64,000 nucleotides of DNA from NCBI RefSeq assembly GCF_016920785.2, contig NW_024609837.1:21521207-21585206 (forward strand), given 5' to 3'. The stretch is from Ixodes scapularis (Eukaryota; Arthropoda; Arachnida; Ixodida; Ixodidae). Shown one piece after another: positions 11,729 to 22,569 of the stretch. Every line of letters starts with the position of its first letter. Within the stretch, counting starts at the first letter, position 1. The translations under genes and the position numbers were made by a program. The notes beneath the pieces were generated by a model, which had not been told where the DNA came from, did not search any database, and was given only the letters and a program-made list of their open reading frames with translations.

Positions 11729-13494
11729 GGAGCGGCGGTCCGTTAGCACTCTCTGACACCGATGCAACTTTAGCGGGTCGAATGTGAGCACGTTGATTGC
11801 ATGTAGACCATGTAGACGTGACTGAAATTATAAACACAGCGACAAAAAAACGGCATATCTTTCAGCTTTCGACACATTGGGTATCTATTGGAAGCTCACT
11901 ACACACAACACACTCAATCAGTAAACGTGCGGTGTTGGTTGGAATACCTAAGGCGGAAGCACGTGCCTCGTACTTCGTAGTACATTATCACGTTCAGTTT
12001 GTTGTTCCATTCACAGCGCGAAGAAAGCACAAGAAAATTTGTATAAACCTACAGAACGTTTTGCGGGACTCTCTTAACATGTACCCGCTATGTTTTAAAA
12101 GGTTTACATTTTAAATTTTACAATAGTCGCGACTTGTAACTCAGCGTTCTTGCGGTACGACGCACATAGGGGAAGTGGTTGTAGCGCGCGAGTGTAAATA
12201 GGCGCTTTCGCAGTGCAGGTACTTGTGTTAATCAACCATATTGCAGATGTAAACGCACATGCCTATATTATTGAGAGCGCCGTGTATTATTTTTTGAACA
12301 AAATCTCGAATCGTCTGAGAGCACAGTTGTTGGTCGTTGTCTCTGTGTGTATAACTCGAGTGAGCAAGTGAAATAAATTTTGCATGTACACATGCAACAA
12401 ATTCGTAATACCTTTTTTTAAGTTGTAAAATATTTTTTTGTGTGTATACTTCGTTACGCTTGAAAAGGTCGAATGCCGATCCAGAGACTTGGGCGTTGTT
12501 GTGATGAAAGCTCACGCTGCCGACGTACCCTGCACATTTCAGACTTCACAGAATTGAACTACGAGTACACATTTGAATAAAAAAATTCCACGAGAACATC
12601 ACACCGTAAACAAACGAAAAGAGGGTCTTCATCCAGAAGAATGTTTACTTGGGATGTAGAAAATGCTCCCCAGGTATAGCTCGTACAAACGATGTGAGTT
12701 TTGAATTCTGACGTGCTTGTTGGACCGTTCATCGTCTCGGAATAGTCTAGTGCGTTCTCGTGCGTTTTCGTGTTTTTTTTATTTAATTATGAGGATGAAA
12801 GCAGTATCGTGATTAGGTATTGTTTGTGGTATTATTCTCAGTTAATATCGAAATCTGATGGTGCGTTTCATTGGTAGGATAGACGTTCTTGTTCCTGTAG
12901 ACAAAACCCAATCACACTAACCGACCGCAGGATTAGAGTACAGCCCCAAAAGGCCTGTAATAACTAAAAGCGAAACGCCTATATACCCAGTTGTTTGTTC
13001 AGTAGCGGAGAACGACGCGACAAAGCGCACGCTTGAATGCACATCACATGCCGCCTATATCAGCACACAGCCCTTTAATTCGGCAAGCAATTGGCGACAC
13101 TACTAATTTCCAAAGACCAGCGTTGCGGTACTGAGCGATGATCTATTTAGAAAACGCATCTTCGGTGCGTGAAAAATAAAGACGCGCATTTCACCGCTCT
13201 TTGGCGATGTTGCACAAATTTACCTTCCAATATAGAGATAGTATATTTTTAAGGTGGTATCAATGCCTCAAGTTTGTCGTTCACTACTGCTTATACTCGT
13301 AAAACAAAAACGCCGATTGTCTCATGAGCACGAAGGAAATTTGATTAACTTGAAATACAGTAGTTTCAATATGCTTATATCTGACATGACCGCGCTCACA
13401 AATTACGACTAAAATACCACCTGCTCATCACTGGGAGAGTGTCGCACGCGAACATTAAAATAAAATATATTGATTCGCTTTTTTGTTGTTGATT

Positions 13495-13545
13495 TATTTA
13501 CCCTCAAGGCATGTAGCATTACAAAGGGGAGTGGAGAAACACCGA
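13495..13545. repeat. Dispersed CCTCAAGGC...TTACAAAGGGGAGTGG motif
   Basis: TTATTTACCCTCAAGGC and then ATTACAAAGGGGAGTGG closely resembles 20918-20968 (CAGTAGCCTCAAGGC, TTTACAGAGGGGATGGG) and more distantly 46515-46565. Preceded by TTTATTT runs, it looks like a truncated retroposon end. The parent element is not identified. Confidence 0.5.
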
Positions 13546-14094
13546 TTATAAATAGGTATAATTAGGAAAAACAAGTATTATCAAAGATTGAGGTTAACAG
13601 GATAACTAATGCTTTTCTACAACGATCCCAGTCGATAACTGAAAAAAAAAAGATACTGGGGGTGGGTCCCACTTAAATTAAGAGAGGTGAGTGGTAAAAA
13701 TAAGATTCATAAAACGCATTGTAATTGGTATGAGAAATTGAAACTTAATGATAGTGATTGAGACGCAATGAGACATAAAAAAAGAGTGAATTCAACCGTT
13801 CACGCAGTGTAGTGTTGTTTTATTGATTTTATAAAATAAGCTAAGACGAGTGATTTTTCCTGCGGACTGAGAGATCTGAAGTGAAAGATTGGCTTTCATT
13901 GTGGAAACATTTGCAGTTTGGTTATAACGCAGCAGTGGAGGAAGCTGCGGGACCTACATGTATCTGGTGCATCACCCTATCGTCTCCGTGTCCCAGCAAG
14001 GCTACGCACTCGTCATTTCGGGCGAGCAGGGCTAGAACAAATTACCTCGTAAAATCTACGTCAAGATTGTCAACAAGAATGGCGCCGGCTCTCC

Positions 14095-14198
14095 TAGATC
14101 TCAGAAAAGTAGCTGGCCTCAGTTCAATCTATTCGCGCTTCAACTACCACGTAAGTGGTATTTTAGGAAATGAAACGGCTGAAAGGGACCGGCCTTGA
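14095..14198 (+). pseudogene. Possible non-LTR RNase H scrap
   Basis: The peptide HVSGILGNETAERD resembles the HVGIxGNExADxxA block found in RNase H domains of Jockey- and I-type retrotransposons. Only this short block fits and the frame stops at 14198, so the call rests on a dozen residues and could be coincidence. Confidence 0.25.
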
Positions 14199-14439
14199 TC
14201 GCTGGTAAAGCTACAAGATCATCTCAAAATTTCATTTCTGGTTTTGGTTTGAAGAGGATACTACACACGTTCGTGTACTCGGTCGGCCAAGAGACTGAAT
14301 ATGTTCTATTTACGTTCGATCATTCAAAAGTGAATTGCAACCATAGAAATGTGACCAAAGTTCATCCCGCGAATAAACGTCTTGCCCGAAAACGTTCGGT
14401 CATATTTGAGGGAACTACGAATCTGACAGAATGATGGCA

Positions 14440-14515
14440 CAATGCCGGGGGCGTAGCAGAGTTGCTTCAAACGTGACTGGCACGCGAAGGTACGGGGGTT
14501 CCACCCCGTCGGCCC
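14440..14515 (+). repeat. tRNA-like SINE head
   Basis: GGGCGTAGCAGAGTTGCT resembles a pol III A box region, and GGGGGTTCCACCCC about 50 bases later resembles a B box and T-loop. The spacing fits a tRNA-derived SINE. It does not close into a full cloverleaf, so I do not call a tRNA gene. Confidence 0.4.
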
Positions 14516-16616
14516 AGTTCCTTCTTTCCATGTATCTTCTGAAAAGTTCCCGTTGAATTGTGTCTGTTATTGTGCGTTGTGTTTTAGAACAATCCTAAAC
14601 ACATTGCGTGTGCAAAAAAAAAAAAAAAAACGATAGCGCACTGCTTCGAGACAATCGCCCTTTCGTCACCATGACAGAATGCAGTGTGCATTTTTTTTTT
14701 GTTCCAGACGCAGGCATAAGTTCGCCTCACTAAATATTTATTTTGAGTTCGAAATTCCTCAGCTTGTTTTTTTTAATCGCGATAATTATAGCTACAGCCT
14801 TGAACAGACTTGCAGAGTTTGGCGACTATCAGCCAGCTCCGCGATGAAACCCTCGGAGATTGCATCGTCCTGGAACTTCTTGACAGAAAATGTACGAGAA
14901 ACTTTGGTCCGACGTTTGCCTTAGTCTGCTGGGTGCTACCACGTCAGCATGGTTGTCGCAGAATGTTACGCACAAAAAAATGTAATTTTCAGTAAAGAAC
15001 GCCTAAAAGATCGAATGAAGGAAGAAAATCCACCAAGTTGGAACACATTGCAAACTCAAGTGACTCGTATAACAAGTTGACATGAACAGGCCGATGGTGG
15101 GCAGCATTCACAAGCACATTAAAACTTAATATGCGCAAAGTAACAAACTGCGCAATGCCTGCAGCAAGTTACGACACTTTGAGAACAACAACTTCTTCAA
15201 GTTCGTGTTTCCAAATCGCATAACACAGGAACACCGGCCAGTAATACCGACATTGGCGTTGGCGAGCCGGTGCACTCTATTATCGTGGATTCCCAATACA
15301 TTACATGTTGCAACGAATTGTAATATTGAAGATAAACAATGACAGAAGTCACTACAGCTTTTGTTTTGTAAGATAAGACGTTGCAGTCATGACAACACTA
15401 AAACCAGCAACAACAAAAAAAGGTTTTAAGGGGGGAGGGGGGAGGATGGTAGGAGGGCGAGAGACGACTTAACTCCGAGCTTTCTTGGGAACCTCAGAGT
15501 GAAAATAACTTGGAACGGTCTATTGACGAAGCTGAAGGAGGGTAATCGTAAGGTATAAAATAGAAATATTATTTTAACTGGTTTAATCAGTTTTTTCACA
15601 TGCCAGGAACGAGTTAGAAGCTTTTTCCTGCAGCGTGGTTTCAGTGAACAACTACAAAACTATGTAAGTGTATGTCCTACGTGCCAACTGTGTTTTATCA
15701 TCTGCCACCACCCGTCCGTTTTGGAAAGGAAATTGGAACATACATTTTTGCGTTGAGCCGAGGGAAACAATATCTTTATCGTCGACAACTACACGTTGTT
15801 ATTCAATATGAAGAATGGTTCACTAGGAACCATGCAGTAGTTAACAGACATTTTCAGTGATACTTTTCTGAAACGTAGTCACTGATAAGTAATTCGTTCG
15901 TGCAATGGTCCTTTATTTAAACTGATTAAGTTTCGTTGATTTGTGAATAAGTGGGTTTCCTGATTCCAAGTCCGCACTACACCGTGAGCGACGAAAAATC
16001 AGAACGATCCTTGCAATCTCTAATCTGCCAAGAAGCTTGCGAGAAAGGATCTAATGCAATGTATACTTTACTGGCCTAGCAAACATGCACATGAACAAAA
16101 ACTAGAAGCTAAAGTAATAAGGGCGGCAAGCTAGTATAGAATTATAGATAGAGATAATGAGGAAACGCCAGACACGTATAAGGCATAGCTGCCAATTTGT
16201 TAGGAGACGAATATGCTTAAACATTCAGAAAAGTCAAGTCATGTATTGACCGGACAAGAGCAGAAAAATCCACGACACACTCAAGAGAGACCATCCCTTT
16301 ACTAAAAAGAGCTTCCCAAAGAATTTTCTTGAGGCGTTGGTTTTTGCACGCTAGTTTAGCTAGTTTTCTTACATTCGGGTATTCGTAAGAGTGACTGACC
16401 TACAAACTTCTGATATGGCGGAAAACAGTTCCTTCTGCGCCCTAAACTCTGAAGCCATGTCCGGAATTATGGGACGCGGTATAAAAAATGCCAGAGCAAG
16501 AAAGAGTCAAATTGGAACTAAAGTACCTGGATCCGCCGGCTTTTCTTCGACACGAGCTTCTTAACGTTGTCACATTACTATACAGATCAAGAGACACGCT
16601 CGCGTTAAAGCAAAAT

Positions 16617-16728
16617 AAAGAGTTTTCACTGGAGGCCATGGCTGCGGGCGCGACTGCTGAGCGCGTGCTGATGGCGAGCTTTCACGGTACTTTTGTAGCG
16701 TACAATATGGCGTCCAATGAAGCGTGGA
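16617..16728. mobile_element. MITE family B, internally deleted copy
   Basis: GAGTTTTCACTGG at the left, GCTGAGCGCGTGCTGATGGC with GAGCTTTCAC in the middle, and ATATGGCGTCCAATGAA at the right match the family B unit at 31374-31566. This copy is about 80 bases shorter inside and its ends are diverged. Confidence 0.6.
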
Positions 16729-16779
16729 ACGCCTGCCAGCCAAGTTAACGGGCAATCGCGTATACACTAGGCTAAATTA

Positions 16780-16956
16780 GGGACTTCTAGCAAACCGTTA
16801 CCGTGTTCCGGGTACCGCACTACCGGAGACCTTGAAGCATACTTTTAAGCGTGCAACCGGGTGATACCGTAACCGCGCGACGCGCGCTTAGAAACGTGCT
16901 TCAAAGGCTCTGGTAGGGCGGTACGCGGAACACGGCAACGGTTTGCTAAAAGTCCC
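16780..16956. mobile_element. MITE family A, copy 1, TA-flanked
   Basis: The left end GGGACTTCTAGCAAACCGTT returns at the right as AACGGTTTGCTAAAAGTCCC. The next 20 bases (ACCGTGTTCCGGGTACCGC against GCGGTACGCGGAACACGGC) also pair. TA flanks both ends (16778-16779 and 16957-16958). A second copy lies at 41960-42145. There is no coding capacity, so it must be mobilised in trans. Confidence 0.9.
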
Positions 16957-16958
16957 TA

Positions 16959-18365
16959 ATATGGAGTTTTCGTAGATGGCTTCCGCTGTCCCGCCATGGT
17001 CTCCGCAACTCGCTACGAGATCTGGGACGCTCCAAGCAAGGCTAGCGTTGCGCATGAACAGATGTGGTGCTGGGGAAGTTGTAAGAGAAATTTGTGCGAT
17101 GGAAAGTGCTCGTTTGGAGCTCCAGTCTAGGGAGCAAAAATGTTGTGCTCTCTAATACCTATTCGAAGTAAAACGCGAAAAAGCGATAATGTTCTGCTCG
17201 CGCTAACAGTGTAGCGCGGCGTACGTCCTAACGTGTTGGAGCGTTCTTGAAAGCGGAAGTTACTCTAAGGTGGTTATGAGGTTCCCGTAGTTGTACAAAA
17301 ACCACGCTTCACGCCGTGACGGAAACAGCGATCCTTTCAGTTACAAGCCTCCGAGTTATCCTCCGAGCTTGTTTCGTTCCGGCATGTCAAGCTCGCACGA
17401 GCCTCCGCTTTATCAAGAACGATACCACGTGACTGTGACGAGGGGCAGACGCGGATCGGGCGAACAGATCGGGCAGCCGAAATGCGAACGGGGAGGAGCC
17501 CAAAGGGATGAATCCTCGGCGTTGCAAGATTAGGGTTGCCTCGGCTAGGCTCAACGTCGGTTTGGGTTGCCGCTGACGGAAGCCAGGGGTGAGCGATTAG
17601 AGAAATTAGGAACGTGTGTCATTCCCAATGCGCTGCTTCGTACGCGGTAAAAGAATTCGGCCAGTTCTAGAGTCTCGGGGCATTCCTCGGAGTCTTCTCG
17701 TAGGAGGGGCCTGTCTCGGTCAGTTTGTTCTGGCTTGGCGTGATGTAAGCTTATCCTCTGATGTCCGGGCTTTTGATTCTCATCGAGTCTGAACTTATTT
17801 TTGTATCCTTATTTGCGATTTTTTTATTCTCATATAATGACGCTTGTGCGCCTCTGGTTACTTCAACGCCGAGATCAGGATAGTAACACTGCCTGATTTG
17901 ATATAATTCCGCTCTGGTCACTTTTACGCTTATAAGGAAACTCCAATGGGACTTTAATAATTTCAGAACATTTATGCGTTGTCCCCTGCAGTTTCTCATG
18001 AAGGATGAATTACTGGTTCGCTACAATTTATTCTGTTATTCTTCTCGTGCAGCTTTTGGGTGAGATGAAAGTTGGAGTGTGCCGAAACTCCAGTCGCGTC
18101 CCTTTTTGATTAGTCCCTCCGATAGAATTTGAATTAACCGCAAACTAAACAATAAGCAGCCCTGTGTTAATCTCCGGTACGGTCACAGCGAGAGCTGCGA
18201 CATGTCACGATGAGGTTGTTGGGCATTGGCGACGCGTTAACGCTTCAATGACGATGCGGCGCGTGAGCAAAAGCGTTCGGCACAAAATAGACATCTGTTT
18301 TGTTTCGAACGCTTTTGTTTTGTTTCATTTTGTTTCGAACGCTTTTGTTTCTTTTTATGTTCCAC
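16959..18365. other. CpG-rich then AT-rich stretch, no gene recognised
   Basis: Bases 16970-17740 are richer in G, C and CpG than the flanks and contain short open frames, but I see no splice-bounded exon or recognisable peptide. The second half is AT-rich, with a direct repeat of CGAACGCTTTTGTTT at about 18306-18350. Confidence 0.35.
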
Positions 18366-18490
18366 AGAGTATGAAAGCGCGTCTCTCGGCCCGAGATCTT
18401 GGCATTAACTGTGCTACGACGGCATTTTTGTTATACGCTGTTTTCTTTTTCCAGCGAGCGCGTGCACTGGGCGTTGGGTACTACGAAAAA
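18366..18490. repeat. Dispersed repeat D, copy 1
   Basis: A stretch running from GAAAGCGCGTCTC through TGTGCTACGACGGCATTTT to GAGCGCGTGCACTGGGCGTT and GGGTACTAC matches 25240-25372 (GAAAGAGCGTGTCC, TGTGCTATGGCGACATTTT, GGGTACTAC). Here it ends in an A-rich tail, AAAAAAAAAAG. The family is unidentified. It sits just upstream of the LINE. Confidence 0.6.
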
Positions 18491-18573
18491 AAAAAGAAGT
18501 TTAAAGTTGGTTATTAACGTTGTGGCCTGGCTCAGTCATTCCGCTTCCGGCCGCCGAAACGAACGGACGTGTC

Positions 18574-18640
18574 ATGTCGAGCTTCTCTAGAGCGGTTTCA
18601 ACGGCCCGTACGGGCATGCGGTGGCAGGAATAGAGTTTCA
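18574..18640 (+). pseudogene. LINE ORF1, N-terminal piece
   Basis: From the ATG at 18574 the frame reads MSSFSRAVSTARTGMRWQE and meets a stop just before the MITE at 18641. The Ser/Arg-rich start and its place immediately before the rest of ORF1 suggest that it is the true ORF1 N-terminus. This start is inferred from position only. Confidence 0.45.
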
Positions 18641-18782
18641 GGGAACCGTTTTTGCCCATTCGATAAGGTACAATGGTCCCTCCGGTATGCACTGCGAATA
18701 TAGGAGTTTTCTGCGGTTGAATGCGCTCAGTTCAACACCGGAGAGCCCATCATACCGCATCGGATGTGCAAAAACAGTTCCC
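18641..18782. mobile_element. 142-bp MITE inserted in LINE ORF1
   Basis: The left end GGGAACCGTTTTTGCCCATT and the right end, whose reverse complement begins GGGAACTGTTTTTGCACATC, pair for about 50 bases with scattered mismatches. TA flanks the right end (18783-18784); the left flank is CA, probably a mutated TA. Its GGGA start is shared with MITE families A and B. Confidence 0.8.
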
Positions 18783-18784
18783 TA

Positions 18785-19706
18785 AAACTCCCTAATGACG
18801 CAGCGACTGCGGACCGTGCTACGGACTCTCTGATCATCTTTTCTCCCCTGCCAACTGGTTCTTCCGTGCACAACGCCGTTTTTCTTCACGCTGACGTCCG
18901 GGGCCGCCTCTACCGTGTGGATGACTTCCGCGACGCCTTGAACCGTCTGGCACGGCTCCCGGAGATAATCGCTCTGGTGGCGTGCCAGATGAACCACGTC
19001 TAGACTGGGACGTTCCAGTCGCGAGAGGTTAACCGGAAGGCCCTCATCATGGGTGACCTCGTCGTCCAGGGACGATGTTGCGTCGTTATTGACCCGGGCG
19101 ACCGAGACGTGCGCGCCAAACTGCACTGGCAGCTCCGCGACGTACCCGACGACGAGGCGAAAGCGGCACTCGCTTCTTACGGCACGGTGGTCGAAGTAGG
19201 CACCGAGAAGTGTAGGGTACAAGGCGTGGAAAGGCTGCGCGTCGATGACGCGTATATAGTAGCCATCACATCAGGTTGAAGCCCGGGCTCAGCCTGGACA
19301 ACTTGCCGCACCAGCTTTGTATCGCCGGAGGTCAGACGCTGGTCGTGGTGCCGGGAAAAGCACCGCTCTGCCCGGCACCACGACGCGCACTGGACATAGT
19401 CGGCAAGACTTCCGGGTACCGAAGTGTGAAGCCTGTCATCGCTTCGATCACGACGTGACCCACTGCGTCAAAACCTGTGCCGTGGAGACAGGTGGCGGAC
19501 CGGGCAATACCAACGCCGAGCACCCTATGAACGAGTCAGAGGCACAAGAGGCCATCGGCGGGGTAGCGCCTGGCAACGAGGCACTTGAACGCAACGCCAA
19601 TAAGGGCGCAAACCGGGATACAACAAAGCGGCCGCTGAAGGATGGTGCCCTGTTGGTCACTGCGGGCACCATGACAGAACAGCCCACGACAAAAAAAAAA
19701 AAGAGC
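18785..19706 (+). pseudogene. LINE ORF1, central piece with CCHC zinc knuckle
   Basis: The frame reads through LPTGSSVHNAVFLHADVRG, a stretch ending LPEIIALVACQMNHV, and a block with DVRAKLHWQLRDVPDDEAK, the gag-like region of a LINE nucleocapsid. CEACHRFDHDVTHC at 19425-19466 fits CX2CX4HX4C exactly. Just before it a second knuckle is decayed: RTGHSRQDF keeps the His but has lost its cysteines around a frameshift. Stops and frameshifts near 19000 and 19260-19380 break the frame. The protein would bind element RNA and act as a chaperone during reverse transcription. A basic Lys run at 19690-19705 marks the point where the satellite-armed element interrupts it. Confidence 0.75.
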
Positions 19707-19926
19707 ACGCGACAAAACAGCACGGTCAAAACAGCGCGCGTCAAAACAGCACAGCGTCAAAACAGCATGGAGACAAAACAGCACGCATCAAAATAGCACG
19801 CGACAAAACAGCACGGCGTCAAAACAGCACAGTGTCAAAACAGCACAGCGAAAAAACAGCACAGCGTCAAAAGGGCACAGTGACAGAAGAGAACGGCGTC
19901 AAAACAGTACCGCGACAAAACAGGGC
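19707..19926 (+). repeat. Left satellite arm, 16-bp period
   Basis: Degenerate head-to-tail units, typically CGTCAAAACAGCACAG, with unit lengths of about 13-18 bases. The array decays inward towards 19926. Confidence 0.9.
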
Positions 19927-20917
19927 ATTGACGGTATAGATAGGGTTTGGCCTTTTCGATTTTTATTATATGGAAAATCGGCGTACTTTTTTTCACTTCA
20001 AATTCCAAACAGAAGTTTTCGGTTTATTGCGATGTGTATTTGTAGACTCATAAACTTCTCAGTTATTTTCAGTTTATTGACGAAAACCAGTATACTGACG
20101 AAAATGCAATATTTTTTAAAATCGTTTGTTTAAAATGTATAGTGAGTAAACCATGTACTGGTTTTCTTATTTGTTGCAATCTGTGGCAGCCGACGGGACC
20201 TGATCTGCAAGACACACTGGAACCCTGTTGTGATCTGCCATTATCGTCGTGTGCTCGTATTTGTACACAGGACGAACATGATCGTCACTATACCACTTTG
20301 GTCGGAGAGGAAAATATCAAAATCCAGAAATTCGCGAGCATTGTACTCAGTGCGTTTTTTTCCCATTTTCACGACTGCGAGAGGTGATAAGTTCGCGCCG
20401 ACCACAGAAACGACAATAAAACAATCGTATTTATGCCCTCCTTTAGTAGACGGAAGCTAGAGCTGTTAAAAAAAATATGCGGCATTTACGGGTGCCCATG
20501 ATCTTCATTGTTCAGTTCATGATTAAACTCTTTTATTTTAACAAAAAATTCTGCACACGAAAAACTATAAGGTGCAAAAGCCCAGCTTTCGTCCTGAAGA
20601 CACCTGCGCCCCTGAAGCTTTTTTTGAAAGATGAACTGGTCTCGAAAACAAGATGTAAACTGCGAAAGGAAGTGGTCATACGGTCAGTAATGAGTCACCC
20701 CCCCCCCCCCCCCCCCTTCCAAACGCCCTCGAAAAAACTGACCCTTTTCAGTAAAAACAAAGTTCGGAGAAATTAATTCGGCGTACGTTTACCGGTTTTA
20801 TTCAGTTTATAGCCGAAAACGAAGAGCACTAAATACAGCGTATGGAGTTAAAAAATGCATGTGTTAAAGAAGGCACTGAAAACGAATGAAGGGTCTATGC
20901 CAATTTATTTATTCATT

Positions 20918-20968
20918 TATTTATTTCAGTAGCCTCAAGGCCCGAGGGCTTTACAGAGGGGATGGGCA
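20918..20968. repeat. Dispersed CCTCAAGGC motif, second copy
   Basis: TTTATTTATTTCAGTAGCCT with CAAGGCCCGAGGGCTTTACA and GAGGGGATGGG parallels 13495-13545. It lies inside the satellite-armed element, either as part of it or as a further nested retroposon end. Confidence 0.5.
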
Positions 20969-21120
20969 AGTAACAAACCATAATACAGAAATAAGAATAA
21001 ATACAAAAAAATTAAGAGACAAAGCAGTCAGGGTGCCGGCTGACAAAAATGGCTGGTTAATGCAGTTCTAAAAGAATCAAATGATGATGTAGATACTAAA
21101 GATGCGGGAAGCAGGCTTTC

Positions 21121-21153
21121 GACGAGTTGGCTTTCGACGAAAGCCAACTCGTC
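21121..21153. repeat. 33-bp palindrome within a TCGTCGAA repeat field
   Basis: The arm GACGAGTTGGCTTTCG is followed by one central base and its exact reverse complement. The next 80 bases contain further diverged copies of a GTCAA/TCGTCGAA pattern, so the palindrome grew from a local repeat. Confidence 0.85.
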
Positions 21154-21533
21154 AAAAGCTAATTTGTCGAATAGGTCAATTCGTCGAAGGGCGACTTGTG
21201 GAAGAGGCCAACTGGTCGCCGCTTTTTCAAAACCAAAATATATAATATTTGTCCTGAAAAGGCAAAGGAAATACTGCCCTATATATTGTAATCCGTAAAA
21301 TCGCGGCACGACAATTGACTTTCAGTGCGCTCTTTCTCGTCGAAGAGAACAACTTGTCACCACTTTCATGAGAGCCAAATTAGATGCTATATTGCAGTTA
21401 GGGTTGCGGAGTTCGGTAAACACTGAAATAGGCAATTTTTTTTTCAGCCTTGCGACAATAAATGAAATGGTCAAGGAGGTTCGAAATTATTCGCGCACAA
21501 AGAGGTGAAGAGCGCGCTCAAAGTTTCTGCATG

Positions 21534-21738
21534 CGTGCTGTTTTTTTGACGCCGTGCTGTTTTGGCATGTGCTTTTCTGTTGCTGTGCCGTTTTGTCGCT
21601 GTGCTGTTTTGTCGTGTGCTATTTTGGAGCGTGCTGTTTTGTCACCGTGCTGTTTTGACGCTGTGCTGTTTTGACGTGTGCTGTTTTGAGCTTGCTGTTT
21701 TGTCGCGTGCTGTTTTGTCGTGTGCTGTTCTGTCGCGT
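21534..21738 (-). repeat. Right satellite arm, inverted 16-bp period
   Basis: Units such as GTGCTGTTTTGACGCT and CGTGCTGTTTTGTC are the reverse complement of the left arm. Unit variants alternate GTC-AAAA and GAC-AAAA in both arms. Confidence 0.9.
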
Positions 21739-22080
21739 TCCCTGTCACTGCGACCACGAAAGGCGCAACGTGCCGAGGCGTCGACCTGCAAGAACAAGCC
21801 GACGTTGAGCGCGGAGAAGACAGCGTCGCAGCAAGCCGACGGGACGGCGACGGCAACTGAGGTGCAGCAGGGCCAGCAGGGCAGGGCTGTCCTCATAGTC
21901 GACGCCAGCGCGTTGACCACAAAAAGACCGCTTCAGGAGGATTCGCAGTCGCCAAAGGAGGCCAGCGGCTCGTGCTTGACGGAGCCGCCATGTAAGGCGG
22001 TGCTGATGAAACGGCAGCCGATTCGACCCGCTCCGAACTCTGCGTCCGAGTCCAGGAAGCCGGACAAGCCTACTGATTGA
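21739..22080 (+). pseudogene. LINE ORF1, C-terminal piece
   Basis: Right after the satellite arm an open frame reads RPRKAQRAEASTCKNKP, continues through an Ala/Gln/Glu-rich linker and KRPLQEDSQSPKEASGS, and stops at 22080 after RKPDKPTD. It lies 92 bases before ORF2 and is the expected low-complexity ORF1 tail. It is intact over about 110 codons. The frame also runs backwards into the satellite, but that part is read-through. Confidence 0.65.
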
Positions 22081-22171
22081 CAAGGACCCGAGTCGGCACT
22101 CAGTGAGGGTCCCCCGTAAGTCCCTGAATCGCGAAGAAGCCTAAGCGTAGTGATAAGCTGGAAGTATAGCG

Positions 22172-22569
22172 ATGTTGAATGTTCGCGGGTTCGGCTCGCG
22201 TAGTCGCAAGGAGTATCAGGTCAGAAGGCCACTAATCGATAGCGACATTGACGTCCTCGCGATTCACGAGACAAAAACTGAAAGCGAAGATGGGAGCGAA
22301 AAATTGCTGGCACCTTTTTTTGTATTCTTTCGAAGTTTGTGTGGCCCATGCCAATGGATTGTATGGGGTAGCATGCTTTTTTTTAAAGGAAGATTTAACC
22401 GCTCGAGATATTTCTCTTATTGTCAACAACGAGGACAGGTTTGTGATTCACTACTGTTGTGTAAACAACGTGAAGTACAGAATGATCAATCTGTACGCGC
22501 CTAATTAAGCCTACCTAAGGAAAGTGTTTTTTGAAAGGATTTTTTTTATATTTAAATTCTTAATATAAG
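22172..22569 (+). pseudogene. LINE ORF2, endonuclease N-terminus
   Basis: The frame begins LNVRGFGSRSRKEYQVRR and has DIDVLAIHETKTE, where the Glu of ETK is the metal-binding residue of AP-like endonucleases; the usual Gln before it is His here. A frameshift in a T run near 22315 moves the reading to the second frame, which continues to RYRMINLYAPN-like sequence (YRMINLYAPN) and a stop at 22508. Reading past that stop reaches the MITE at 22570. The domain nicks target DNA to prime reverse transcription. Confidence 0.75.
22562..22569. repeat. Target-site duplication, left copy (AATATAAG)
   Basis: AATATAAG at 22562-22569 is repeated exactly at 22988-22995, immediately outside the two ends of the MITE. 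An 8-bp duplication is typical of hAT-type transposases. Confidence 0.85.

Larger units (their letters stand above)
11729..16616. other. No protein gene recognised; scattered repeat relics
   Basis: Three weak signals stand out and are listed separately: a CCTCAAGGC motif (13495-13545), an RNase H-like scrap (14095-14198) and a tRNA-like SINE head (14440-14515). Poly-A and poly-T tracts occur at 14614-14630 and 14692-14700. A purine-rich GGGGGGAGGGGGGAGG run lies at 15430-15445. I see no supported exon. Confidence 0.4.
19707..21738. mobile_element. 2.0-kb insertion with inverted satellite arms
   Basis: The left arm (19707-19926) is a run of about 14 degenerate units of GTCAAAACAGCACAGC or GACAAAACAGCACGC. 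The right arm (21534-21738) is the same array in reverse complement, TGCTGTTTTGTCGTG. The outermost bases pair as ACGCGACA with TGTCGCGT. Between the arms lie about 1.6 kb of AT-rich DNA with no transposase frame. LINE ORF1 is interrupted at the left end and resumes at the right end, so this is an insertion. Long tandemly repetitive inverted ends are the hallmark of foldback elements. I could not identify a target-site duplication. Confidence 0.75.

Noticed and set aside
21562..21738. Reading frame upstream of the ORF1 C-terminal piece
   Set aside because: It is read-through of the inverted 16-bp satellite (repeated CCF and VLSRAVL peptides), not LINE protein.
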